From: a virus
Length of the DNA: 64,000 bases
IMG/VR virus record: IMGVR_UViG_3300009008_000034
Location: 1-64,000 of that record
Direction: 5' to 3' (one strand)
Program-made: the position numbers and the translations under genes
Notes under the pieces: generated by a model
Told to the model about the DNA's origin: nothing
Databases searched by the model: none
The model's input: only the letters and a program-made list of their open reading frames with translations
Shown here: piece by piece, positions 30,285 to 41,000 of the stretch
Numbering within the stretch: the stretch's first letter is position 1
Layout: each line of letters begins with the position of its first letter

Positions 30285-33080
30285 TTATATCAAAACCTCT
30301 AGGTCTTGTTTAAACTCAAAATATACATTAATTTGTTTGCCGGTTTTTTTAGATCTTATAATCATTTTATACTGTTTATTCCACATCTTCTTTTCTAAAT
30401 GACCTAATATGACTTCTGATTTTTCGCCATCTTCCGCATCGATAACCTGCTCTACCAACTGTTGTGCAATGGCCGGCTTAATTTGTATATATTTTCTCAC
30501 TTTTCTTCCACCAGTCTCAAGTTTGACTATCTCTGGCTCAAAATCAACTTGTGTAACCTCTATATAGGCCGCGCGGCCGGGTTTTCCGGAACGGACAGTG
30601 GCCGGCGCTTCTTCGGGACTGTTATCGACTAACTCAACTCTATAGACGGGAGATGGGTTTGATATATATCCGTGCCTATCAATTGTTCTAAATGTATAAT
30701 AATATTTTTTATTGGATTTTTTAATTTTTTCTATAAAACTATCTTTTTCAACTAATCTCGCAGTTCCTTTGAAATCTTTATAGCTTGTAGGCTTTTTATC
30801 AATTTTAAATACTTGAAATTTTTGTGAAAAATCATCTGACCTAAAAAGCATTTTTTCTGGTGATGAACCATACATCCCTGCATTTTCGCCCCAGCCCTGA
30901 CTTTTAAAAACTTTATCAAATATTGCTTCGTCGCTATCTTCAATCATTATTGGTTTGGCTTTTATTTCTCCCACCGTATCATTAAGGGCGATTACAAACT
31001 TGTTTTTTACTGCCCTGTAAGGAATAATCGTTACTTCTGGCGGCAATGGCGGGTTGTCGATTATTGTCACATCATCTAAACTGGAGTCTTGAAATGGCGC
31101 CTCAACAATGGCCGGATATAATTTATAATACATAGTGGCATATGCAACACCAGCAGTAGCGACAGTTTTCGAGTCGCCGGCTTTGCCATGAATTGAGGTT
31201 GAGGAGCATGCAGGGCTGGTGACAACTTCCTTGGCTTCGTATTCCGTTGGTTGCCATGGCGTTCCCGGGCCGCCTAAATTAGCATAATAATATTCAGTAC
31301 CCAGAACAAGATTATACGTTTTTATTTCATAAGAATAAGTCTTATCATATACCACTTGAGTATCACAATAATTTACTATATTTAATTCCTTAAAATTGGG
31401 CACCCATATGTTTTGTAATATATTTCCAAATTCATCTTTTTTTACTATTTTATAAAACAATATTTCTGAATGTGCGGGCTGTTCGGTGAGAAAATCTTCC
31501 GCGGCCCTCTTGTGTTTTGTATATAGAGATTGCAATTTTGAACGGAGTATCATAGCGCCAAAGATCATAGAAAACTTACTAATTTCATTTGCATCTTTTT
31601 TTGGAACGGCCTTGGGATAGGTCTCGGATGGTTTTAAAAACGTCGCCTTCCCGTCAATAAAGTTTGCATTTTCATAAAAAGCTGTTTTTCCATGATCTTC
31701 GGCAAGAAGTCCCGGGAGGTATTGTGAGCCGAGCCAGTCGCGCAAGTCCCAAACTTTATACGGGGCTGCAGTTACTGTATCTGTTTGTATTGTTTCTTCG
31801 GTGTCGCTGTCAAGCCCCATGGTGAGTGCGGTAACAGACACATTGTCATGTTTATTAAAGTGCACTTCTGTTTGGTTTTCTATGAGTTCTTGACCGACCC
31901 AAACAACGCCACCGCCGGTACCGTAAGTCCATGTTCGATACCCATTTATTAAAAAATTGGCTAAATATTTTGTAGTGCCTGTTTGTTTCACCGTTTCCAT
32001 AAAATCTGACTCCTGTTCGGTGGAGAATTCGATATCGACATAGAAAGGGAAATGTTTCTTTTCATCCGGAGGGCCCTTAAGAAGACTCACGCTATCAGTA
32101 AAAATAATGTTTTCTTTTGTTTGCAGCGGAAAAGTGTCAGTCGGACTGCTAGTATAGTTAGGCTTTGGTTCAACATAAAGATGCATATGGGCGTAATTTA
32201 CATAAGAGGTTCGAAGTTTGTAACCAAATAAATTCAATGCACTTGGAAAATTTTCTGATTGTCTAAGGGCGTACTGCCCCGATGGGGTGAGCGAAGTCCC
32301 GTATGTGGCTCTAACGTAGTCTAAATTTTCTCTATCGTGCAGCATCATATATATGTTGGGCATGTTGCGCTCCGAATTGGAGTACTTCTTTAACATTAAA
32401 GACCCATTTTCATATTCATTATGATAATGTTGATACACAACATTTAATTTTACATACTCGTGTTTTACATTGGAGCCGATCTGTTTATAAGAAAATGGAG
32501 AATCATAGTCAAATTTTAAATCAACAAGGGTTTGTGGAAATACTGGTATTATAGGATCGCCGTTTTTATTTTTAAAGGCGTTTCCCCACTTTATTTTATC
32601 AAAAGCTTTTTCGACGCCAAACGAGTTTTTGAATACAGCATCTGGATCGGAGGTCCCAACAATAAACCCTCCGCCGGGTTGGGCCTGACTTTTATATTCG
32701 TCTTTGATATATTCAGCAGGCTCTTTGGACTGAAAAAATAACACTGCTTTGTTCGAGTCCGCCCAGTTAGCTGGTACTTTATCCTTATCTGGATCGGGAG
32801 TCAACAAATCGGCTGCCGCGGATCCCCAGCCGGCATGCGGTACCGCAATATAGGATTTATAATCATAGGCTCGATCTCGTACGTGTACAGAAAAAAACGG
32901 ATTCTTTGGGTTATCAAGCACCCTAGCATATTTTGTTCCTGCGTACGCTTTTTCGAATTCTAGAATATCGGTCTTAATCATGGGTCCGTAAAAGGCTGTT
33001 TTGCCGGAACTGGGTTCTTCTGATAGTCTATCACCGACACTATTTTTTACTAAAGATTTATTGCTAACGCCTTTTGCCAT
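30285..33080 (-). CDS. Large structural protein, unknown, possibly fibronectin-like C-terminal part
   Basis: 931 residues starting MAKGVSNKSLVKNSVGDRLS. Much of it is beta-rich; two places look like fibronectin type III strands, YDKTYSYEIKTYNLVLGTEY near residue 590 and KYYYTFRTIDRHGYISNPSP near residue 790. The C-terminus is more charged (KMWNKQYKMIIRSKKTGKQI). The first base of its start overlaps the stop of the preceding 1299-residue gene (TAATG). In a baseplate/tail context it is probably a peripheral baseplate or fibre component. No enzymatic motif recognised. Confidence 0.7.
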   Translation of the reverse strand: MAKGVSNKSLVKNSVGDRLSEEPSSGKTAFYGPMIKTDILEFEKAYAGTKYARVLDNPKNPFFSVHVRDRAYDYKSYIAVPHAGWGSAAADLLTPDPDKDKVPANWADSNKAVLFFQSKEPAEYIKDEYKSQAQPGGGFIVGTSDPDAVFKNSFGVEKAFDKIKWGNAFKNKNGDPIIPVFPQTLVDLKFDYDSPFSYKQIGSNVKHEYVKLNVVYQHYHNEYENGSLMLKKYSNSERNMPNIYMMLHDRENLDYVRATYGTSLTPSGQYALRQSENFPSALNLFGYKLRTSYVNYAHMHLYVEPKPNYTSSPTDTFPLQTKENIIFTDSVSLLKGPPDEKKHFPFYVDIEFSTEQESDFMETVKQTGTTKYLANFLINGYRTWTYGTGGGVVWVGQELIENQTEVHFNKHDNVSVTALTMGLDSDTEETIQTDTVTAAPYKVWDLRDWLGSQYLPGLLAEDHGKTAFYENANFIDGKATFLKPSETYPKAVPKKDANEISKFSMIFGAMILRSKLQSLYTKHKRAAEDFLTEQPAHSEILFYKIVKKDEFGNILQNIWVPNFKELNIVNYCDTQVVYDKTYSYEIKTYNLVLGTEYYYANLGGPGTPWQPTEYEAKEVVTSPACSSTSIHGKAGDSKTVATAGVAYATMYYKLYPAIVEAPFQDSSLDDVTIIDNPPLPPEVTIIPYRAVKNKFVIALNDTVGEIKAKPIMIEDSDEAIFDKVFKSQGWGENAGMYGSSPEKMLFRSDDFSQKFQVFKIDKKPTSYKDFKGTARLVEKDSFIEKIKKSNKKYYYTFRTIDRHGYISNPSPVYRVELVDNSPEEAPATVRSGKPGRAAYIEVTQVDFEPEIVKLETGGRKVRKYIQIKPAIAQQLVEQVIDAEDGEKSEVILGHLEKKMWNKQYKMIIRSKKTGKQINVYFEFKQDLEVLI

Positions 33081-36000
33081 TATTCATACCCTCCAGTGCC
33101 CATCGTGCCCTTATCGGATTTGCCGCCGGCCTCTTCGAATGTTTGTTCCGTTCCTGTTTGCTGATTTTTAGCAGCAGCTGCCTCTACTGCCTTTAAATAG
33201 CCCAATTGAGCCTTTAAATCAATCTCAAATGCTTGTATTATGGCATCAGACTTTGACTCCAATTCTTTTTTAACGGCGGCTTGCGCAGATTCTGATGTCG
33301 ACGGTTCAATTATAAAATATTCATCAATCGTGGGTAGCTCCATCTTTTTAGATGGGCGTATTCTTAATTCACTGTGATAATATGGTTTCAGGCGACAAAT
33401 AAGAGTTTTAGCTCCTTCTTTGTCACTCCAATCCTCACTTTCTTTAAGGGTGCGCCAGTTTGGCCTATTTAATAAAAGTTCGCCAGTACTTGATTTATCA
33501 AATCCTTGAAGCACCTGCACCTCCATTAGTTTCATATAGTTGATATAAAAGGCGCCGGCCAGATCATAGCCGGCCATCGGATCTGTTAATGATTCGACAT
33601 GTGGTTGGTTCCCGAGCGCAGCCGTACCAAGAGAGCCCTCTGGGGATGCCTCGAATAATTTAGCCTTAAACCAATCATGAACTACCGCGGTGGGCGACAC
33701 AGAATTCACCAAAAACGATTTAAGTTGCAAGGGCAAGCTAGCTATATCTTTTTCGCTCATATGATGAAGAAAATGATTAGTGGAATTGATGTCAAAATTA
33801 TGCACAGTCATGTTGTGCGGCGACCGTGGAATTTTTTCCTTTTTCTTGATTCCAGCTAGGTTCTCATGTTCGTAACCAAATATCTGATTTTTCAGCAGGT
33901 GTCGATATAAAGGAATGGTGGAAGCCATGGCTTCTTCCTCTAATCGGTCCTTTCCTTCGTTTGCAAACCGCTCTTTCCGAAAACTTCCGGAAATGAATAA
34001 CGAGCCACTTCCCATCACCGTCTCTGCGTCGACAAAAATAGATTTCATATTTTCCATATTTTTAGTTGTAACTCGCAACGGGCGCGCCGTAATATTTGAC
34101 ATTTCTGCAAATAAGGGAGTTAGTTGGGAACTTAATACTTGTTCTTGAGTGTTCATAGAGGAATGAGGGTTAATTTTTATTTTTAACAATGGTACTTGCG
34201 GAGAGCGGCGAAGAGAATTAAATCTTACAATTTTTGCAATTATTTCTCGCTGCTTTGGATCCAGAAATAATTGGTCGCCTTTTTCTAAAAAGGAGACATA
34301 CCCATCATCTTCTTTTCCTCCGGGCGTGCCGTTGTGTATCTCGCTCTCTGTAAAAGATCTAACACTAACACTAGATGGAGACAAGTAAGAAAACAAATTT
34401 TTCCTTAAAAAATCTTCCTCAAATATAGACTGTAATTTAAGTTGCTTTATTTTAGCAGCACTAATAGTAGAATCTTGTTCTAATTGGCCACTTTTATTTA
34501 TTTGAAAATATTTTTCAAACTCCTTCATTGTCCGGTTGATGTATCCCTTTGTAGTATAGCGAGGCATTTTTCGCAGGCCCCTGCCCCAAGATGCTTTTTC
34601 TATTGGGCCGTGAGCGTTCAAGTACTCATACCCCACTCCCCTAGGGACACTGGCGTCAAAAACGGACGAGAACCACTTCTCGAATTTGATATTTCTTTTA
34701 GCTGCCTTATTTTGTTTAGAAGAGTTGGTCTTTTCATCCCTGCTATATGTTGTTAATCTGGTTATTGATTTGCCCATGGTTGTTTCTACTTTTCTTATTA
34801 AGTCACTTATCAGATCAATAACTATTTTAATTCCTTCCGGGCTTCCTGTTCTTGGGTGTATCAATATTTGAAAGTACGGTATATACGCTTTAAAAAAGTT
34901 CATTGATTTTGTAGACAGCGCATCAAAGATTTCTACATAATCTTTTAAAGCATTGTTTCTTATTTGGCGATTCTCTGGCTCTTCCCACCTACTAATAAAC
35001 GCATTAGAAAATTTTCCCGTGGTGCTATCGTAGTTGCCCATCACACTAGAGGCCTGAAGTTTTCCCGAAGGATCAAGCACGTGCTGCTGAAAGGATTGCC
35101 TTGAGGCCTCGTGAAGATACGCCTCGAGGCTCGTGACAGCTGACTCTAGCTTTTTTATCTTTGATTGTATATAGACCACCGTATTATCGATCAACTCTAC
35201 CTCGACCTTGTACTGGTATTGGCCAGTGTGTTTCGGAAATTGACCTTGGCCGGCCTTCATGTCTTTTGTCTTTCCCAGATCCCAGTCACTAAAACTGTAA
35301 AATCTCAATGACTCTTCTGGTTCCAAAGTTTTCTCGGTTACGGTTGTTGTTATCTCGTTTCCTTCTGTGGCCTTCACTTCGCCGGTCTCGGGATCGATTT
35401 CGGCCTGATCATCGGTGACAAATTTGGTTTCCTCTTTTGTGACATAAGTTACCGTACCTAGACCCGTTAGTTCAACGCGCTCCATTAAGCCGGTCCAGCC
35501 TCCGCCGGTGACATCGCCTACTTTTGTCGCCTTTACACTTCCAAACTGGTCTTTTACATAGTGTCCAAACTTCAAATCTTCATCTTCTACTTGAACTATA
35601 AGAAGTGGATTTTCATTATTATATGAAACATGGCCAGTTATATTTCCCCCAAGCTTATTAATTGAATTGATTTCTTTTACCCTTCTTCTTTTGATAGAAA
35701 GTTTTTTAATACTAGCAAGACTAAGCAGTTCCGACGCAATTGTTGGGTTTTTATAAAGGCCGGGGAAGGCAGAATTTTCCTCCAACACTCGCTGAAAATG
35801 TATACCAAACAACCCACTGCATTGGCCAAAGCGGCCCCTTGACATAAAAAGCTCCGTAGTTAAACTGTTTTTAAAAGATATATCTTTAATGTCTGCATAA
35901 AACTGCAAGTTTTTGCTTTTATTTACAAATTCATTTTTTATAAAAGTGCTGGCAAAATCCTTTGCTATGTTGTTCACTGCTTTCGTCAGTCGGAAATCTT

Positions 36001-36979
36001 GAATATTAATATTATTTTCAACACTCCTTGTGAGATACTTAACCCTCCCAAGCTCAACATCTTGTTTTGAATGCCCCGAATTGGTACCAGTCATCCATCG
36101 TCCATCTGCCATTTGGTGCACCATTCCATGATGTTGATTGCCATCGGAATCGCGAAAAACTATAGTCTTAGAAGCCGTTTTATAATTTTCTATAATGGTT
36201 TGATGTGTGCAATTTGCATATTCTGCGTAAACATGGCCCGCATCATTAAGGGGGGCGCCTAGTGCGTCTTCTGGGAGTTTTATATATGATACAATAAAAT
36301 AAGTTAAATCTTTTGGATTACTATCGACATTATCGATATAATCGAAAAAATAATTTTTTACACGATTTCCACTTTTATCATAACTGTGTGTCACGCTTTT
36401 TGTTATATAACCTTTCCCTAGGAGATCTGAAAGGGTTAAATCATGTTCTATGATATTCTGACCCAGCTGTTTCTCGTAGTGTTGTTGTAGACTTTGTTCG
36501 TGAGACGAGGGGCTGTGGCCGGGGACGTATTTGCCAAAAACCCAGTATAAAGGCGTAGTCATGGCGGGGCCGGGAAGGAGCGCTTTCATAACGGAATTAT
36601 TTTTTGGAAGCGTGCTTCTTATAATTTTAACGTGTATATAATTTAATATATCAAGTTGTGAGCCCGGGCCGTAAGAAGTATCAAAAAGCCACAAATTATC
36701 CTCTTCTTCTTTAACGGACAATTTTAAGTGAACTTTTAGTGTGCCTTGGTTAGTCCAGCTTGATCCTTGGCCGCCTAGACCGGAGAGCCCCCATGTCTCT
36801 GGTGACATTGAAGCCCATGCCCTCTTTAGTGCCTCCTCTTGTTCATAACTAATGGCCTTTTCTCGTTGGATGTGAGGGTCTTTTCGAGCTGTGTTTGCCG
36901 CGTCCCAATTTGCAACGCTTTCTAGTCCCACTGTATTAATTTCTATGCATGGCATTAGTGAATCTTGTAGCATCGTCAT
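33080..36979 (-). CDS. Large structural protein, unknown (1299 residues)
   Basis: It starts at 36979 with ATGA overlapping the upstream stop. The N-terminal part is mixed (EEEDNLWLFDTSYGPGSQLD, YIHVKIIRSTLPKNNSVMKA). The central part has long helices (ELIDNTVVYIQSKIKKLESA, IVIDLISDLIRKVETTMGKS), and the C-terminus is helical with an alanine/lysine tail (KAQLGYLKAVEAAAAKNQQT) and a glycine-rich end. There is no signal or membrane segment. It sits between the LTxxGR protein and the 931-residue protein; all three are probably translated from one messenger. Likely a baseplate or tail component; I do not recognise the family. Confidence 0.7.
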   Translation of the reverse strand: MTMLQDSLMPCIEINTVGLESVANWDAANTARKDPHIQREKAISYEQEEALKRAWASMSPETWGLSGLGGQGSSWTNQGTLKVHLKLSVKEEEDNLWLFDTSYGPGSQLDILNYIHVKIIRSTLPKNNSVMKALLPGPAMTTPLYWVFGKYVPGHSPSSHEQSLQQHYEKQLGQNIIEHDLTLSDLLGKGYITKSVTHSYDKSGNRVKNYFFDYIDNVDSNPKDLTYFIVSYIKLPEDALGAPLNDAGHVYAEYANCTHQTIIENYKTASKTIVFRDSDGNQHHGMVHQMADGRWMTGTNSGHSKQDVELGRVKYLTRSVENNINIQDFRLTKAVNNIAKDFASTFIKNEFVNKSKNLQFYADIKDISFKNSLTTELFMSRGRFGQCSGLFGIHFQRVLEENSAFPGLYKNPTIASELLSLASIKKLSIKRRRVKEINSINKLGGNITGHVSYNNENPLLIVQVEDEDLKFGHYVKDQFGSVKATKVGDVTGGGWTGLMERVELTGLGTVTYVTKEETKFVTDDQAEIDPETGEVKATEGNEITTTVTEKTLEPEESLRFYSFSDWDLGKTKDMKAGQGQFPKHTGQYQYKVEVELIDNTVVYIQSKIKKLESAVTSLEAYLHEASRQSFQQHVLDPSGKLQASSVMGNYDSTTGKFSNAFISRWEEPENRQIRNNALKDYVEIFDALSTKSMNFFKAYIPYFQILIHPRTGSPEGIKIVIDLISDLIRKVETTMGKSITRLTTYSRDEKTNSSKQNKAAKRNIKFEKWFSSVFDASVPRGVGYEYLNAHGPIEKASWGRGLRKMPRYTTKGYINRTMKEFEKYFQINKSGQLEQDSTISAAKIKQLKLQSIFEEDFLRKNLFSYLSPSSVSVRSFTESEIHNGTPGGKEDDGYVSFLEKGDQLFLDPKQREIIAKIVRFNSLRRSPQVPLLKIKINPHSSMNTQEQVLSSQLTPLFAEMSNITARPLRVTTKNMENMKSIFVDAETVMGSGSLFISGSFRKERFANEGKDRLEEEAMASTIPLYRHLLKNQIFGYEHENLAGIKKKEKIPRSPHNMTVHNFDINSTNHFLHHMSEKDIASLPLQLKSFLVNSVSPTAVVHDWFKAKLFEASPEGSLGTAALGNQPHVESLTDPMAGYDLAGAFYINYMKLMEVQVLQGFDKSSTGELLLNRPNWRTLKESEDWSDKEGAKTLICRLKPYYHSELRIRPSKKMELPTIDEYFIIEPSTSESAQAAVKKELESKSDAIIQAFEIDLKAQLGYLKAVEAAAAKNQQTGTEQTFEEAGGKSDKGTMGTGGYE

Positions 36980-37992
36980 TCTTCACAGTCCTCATATTCT
37001 TCAACAATTTCTTCAACAGTGAGTTCTTCACAGACTCTAACTATATCAGTATTAACAGGATCAATAAATTCGTGCTCTGATGTGGGAATATGCTTCCATG
37101 AATTATATATATCACATGGCTCTATTTCATCATCAACCAAAATATTAAAATAGTATTCAGCAAAATTCGAATCAATATCGCCTATTTCTTCTTGGCCGGT
37201 TATTTGATTCATCTCTCGTTTAACAAATGGTAATAGTTTTAAATGCTCAACCACCACAGTTTCCGTGCCTTGGGTTGTTTCTTCTTGCTCGACTTCATAT
37301 ATTTCTATTTCAAAATTTTCATTTGTAAATTCAGCATGTTCTTCTTTAACATAAATTAAAATATTCTCATGTTCAATATCAACGCCAGTCATGCCGCCGG
37401 CTGCACCATCTTCGTAGGTCGTGAAGCTATCATCTGCAGGCATCTTTCCAGAGTCCCCATCGTCGTCGTCACCTTCATCCTCGTCATCCCAGTTCTTATC
37501 ATAAACAATATTTGTCGTTGATTCTACGTGCAGTTGAGGTATCTTTAAAGTTTGTGTGGAGCCGGTCAAAAATTCTACAGAGCCTTCAACTATTTCACCG
37601 GTCAAAAACCTAAGATGCCATGCTGGAATATATTCACTTGATAATTCGGAAGTACCTAGAGGGTTTGGTAGTGTATAATTCTTTTCGTTATCTGGTTGCG
37701 GAATGTAATTCGAATCCATCAAGCTTCGGCGTTTTTCTTCTAAATAAGATTTAACATTTTCCTCAACACCCGTATATGCGCCTTGTGGCTTGTGGCGAGG
37801 GACCTCTTTGATCCTGTTAGTAATGTCGTTTTGATCTTCTTGGAGACCAGCATATTCTGAATCATAGACTACATCGTCATCAAAAAACGCATAATAAACC
37901 GGGCTAAGTTTTCCTTCAGCCAACAAAGATCTGCCGAAACGAGTTAACTTAAAATCTATTACCTCTTCTTTTCTATTAAAAAATTCTGACAT
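36976..37992 (-). CDS. Structural protein with N-terminal LTxxGRxxL domain and acidic tail
   Basis: 338 residues. The N-terminus, FFNRKEEVIDFKLTRFGRSL then PVYYAFFDDDVVYDSEYAGL, is related to the protein at 29293-30228. The middle has an aspartate run (DDEDEGDDDDGDSG), and the C-terminus is strongly acidic (TVEEIVEEYEDCEE). It follows the 3451-residue protein by 42 bases and overlaps the 1299-residue gene by four bases. Its conserved place near gp7-like proteins suggests a baseplate adaptor, but no function is established. Confidence 0.75.
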   Translation of the reverse strand: MSEFFNRKEEVIDFKLTRFGRSLLAEGKLSPVYYAFFDDDVVYDSEYAGLQEDQNDITNRIKEVPRHKPQGAYTGVEENVKSYLEEKRRSLMDSNYIPQPDNEKNYTLPNPLGTSELSSEYIPAWHLRFLTGEIVEGSVEFLTGSTQTLKIPQLHVESTTNIVYDKNWDDEDEGDDDDGDSGKMPADDSFTTYEDGAAGGMTGVDIEHENILIYVKEEHAEFTNENFEIEIYEVEQEETTQGTETVVVEHLKLLPFVKREMNQITGQEEIGDIDSNFAEYYFNILVDDEIEPCDIYNSWKHIPTSEHEFIDPVNTDIVRVCEELTVEEIVEEYEDCEE

Positions 37993-38034
37993 TTAATTTC
38001 CCATCATCTATAAGTATTTGCTAGCCATAAAAAT

Positions 38035-41000
38035 CTAAAAGCTTCCGGGGGGAAGTTTATCAAACTCACTCTTTTTCATTCCTTCTTGTTCAGCCTCTTT
38101 TTTGGTTTTCGACATCTCTTCATCTGATGCTGATATGCCATACTGTGTCGCTTTTTTCGATTTGGCGGCCTTCATAAGCTTTTTCTCATCCGGGGTCATA
38201 TGTTTATATTCTTTAGGAATATCGATGCCCTCGCCACTCTTTGTATACATATCAATATCTGCATCCATTTTTATTGACTCCACCAAAGAACAATAATCAT
38301 ATGGCCAGTTAAAGTTATAGTCTGGTTCGGTGGCCTTGGTTCCGTCGTTGGATCCATGCTTAAATTTAAATTTAAAACCTGTATCATCCGCGGAGTCAAG
38401 CGTTTTTTCATAGTAATTCCATTTTGCTTTTTGTTTTACTTTAAAGACCATCCACTGTATGTTTGATAAATGGCCACCGTTATTATAGCCCTGTTCCACC
38501 CATGGACCAAGCAGTTCGCTTTGATCTATTTTGTGTGTTATCGTTCTTTCTTCAATCTTTATCTGCTTGGCCTTCTCTGGTAATAGATTTTGCCACATGT
38601 CTGCCAAGTCTTGTCTGTCAAAAGTACGTGAAAATTCAAATATATACATCATGATTGGTTCTACGCCGCCGGTGCCGGCAGGGATATCATGAAAAGCCCC
38701 AGATTCCTTATAAAACAAGGCATTAAGCCACGAAGGTAGCACGTATCGTTGCATTTTTTCTACCATATTTATTATACTTTGGCCCGGAATCATATCATCT
38801 AGACCGGGGAACTGCATTGGGGCCTGATCCTTCTTGCCATTTGCCATCTCTACCGCAGCATCAAACAATGGACGAGGAATAGTTGCAAAGTATCTTTTTC
38901 CCTCATCCTCAAAGAAAGGAACAGCAATAACTGCTTCACTGATTGTTTTAGAACTGCGTATTTTGCCCACTGCAGATGGCTTGGATTTTTGGAATCCGCA
39001 GCGATCAGCCAGTGAAAAGACTTTTTTGCCCCAGCCTAATGGTTTCGGAGCGTCGGGATTGGCGCCGGCAGAGGTCAATACATCTTCTTCTTCTGTGGGT
39101 ATTCTGGAGCCGTTAACATATGGTGTATTTAATGGATCCATTATTTGTACAAAGAAGCCATCTTTTTCTGGCATAGCACCATACTGGTGCCACATTCCTT
39201 TAGTGAACGAGCCCGTGCCATATGGCAGCGATACAGCATGATCATCTGCGTGACCATTGCTGTGATCAATACTAGTGTCGGGCCATGTTACTGATGAAGT
39301 GGCTGCGTTCTTGAAATTTAACACCGGGCTTTCCCACTTGGTTTGAATGACCCATTTATCACCTTGGGTTGTGTCGTCTTTAACAGCGATTGGAAGGTTT
39401 GTTATGGGATCGTATTCAATCGATTTATTTTTAACAGCACCCAGCATGTTTAAACTAGCAGATATCTGCATTGCGTTTTGTCTGTTGTCGGTCAAGGTGT
39501 AATCTTTATAGGTTGAGTTAGTTTGGTTGTTTTCGGCAACAGCGAATAAAAATTGATTTATCCCAGCGTTCCATCCACTGCCGCTAAAGAAAAAGTCTTC
39601 TCTATGAGGTATTCCGCCGCCTGATTGGCCATCCCCTGTTTGGCCAAGTGGCGATCCAAAATTGGCCCAAGCATTTCTTGTATAATATATCCCACTTTGT
39701 TCTCCGGCCACAGATGGATTCGGAGGCGTTGAAATTGATGACAAAACTTCAGATAACGTATATTTTCTAGCCTTGCTATCGGTGGGGTAAAAAATAATTC
39801 TGGCGCGGGCCTTGCCATGATAATATGGTGGTGTATAACAGTCCCAACCGGGGCCGCGAGTGTAATGGAACGGAGTGCTGTCGTTGGCAAGAATACTATG
39901 GTTTACTGGTGGCCCAAACGCGGAAGCCCTATCATACATCTCAAATGTATTATAACCTTTTGCAGTATAGTTGGCATTGGCTATTTCCGAATCGAGAATG
40001 ACAGTTGTAAAGGGGCTCGTCACGTTGAGATCGCTATTTCTGTAAAAAACAACGTCCATTACATAGGCCGGACAATCTATAGACGAAGAAGCATTGAAGA
40101 AAAAATGACTGGGGCTCTTGTCGTCTGCCGAAACAAAGCTAGTTAGTTGGCCACCCTTGATATAAAAGTCGACAGATTCTGCCAAAAAGTTGTGCATTGC
40201 AAGTCTATATAATTCATTTTCTGCTCCTGACTTGGCTATTTGTACTTTGGAAGCCAATGACGCAGACGGGTGTGGTTCATCATCACATATCCACTGTCCG
40301 TTTAAATACTGTTCTGGTTCTACCAGCGCTTCGAATGGAAAGCGCGCATTGAAATTACCAGAAATCATAGGCACACCAGCACCAGCAAAGCCGGTGCTAT
40401 TGTAACCGCCGTCGCGACGAATGTATTCATTTCCCGTGCCACTGCCAGTGAGCGACCACCGTTTTGAGACGTGTATCGACGACTGGTTGTCATCCCAACC
40501 CCAACTCTCATGGACTGGCCAGTCAACGGCAACACCCGATTTGATTGAGTTAAACAATAGGCCCGGGCCAAAGAATGGTTTGGCCAATGTTCTATAGTGT
40601 CCCTCATCTCCAGTTTTAAGAAGTTTGCTCCCATACGACTGCGAGAAATATTCCGCCAGTTGCACCGTTCTTTGCGCAGGAAAGAAGCCATTATATGGCA
40701 ACAATCTTGTTATCGCCTTACATTTTAATGTTATAGATTTTGCATTTGTAATTTCTTTATGATCTTCAAAAACAACGTCAAAAAACTTTAAAAAGTCTGT
40801 ATGGCTATAGGTCTCATAAAATCCATCTTCGCCGCTCGACGATATTGGTGCACCCTTTAAAGATAGCCAATTTTTGTTTTTTGCACGGAAATTTCCATCA
40901 TTTTTAATAACAAAATGTTCCATATGTTCACTAATATTGAATTCTGGTAATACAGAAAAATCTTTACCCAGCCTTTTTATTGGATCAATGTACTCTTCAT

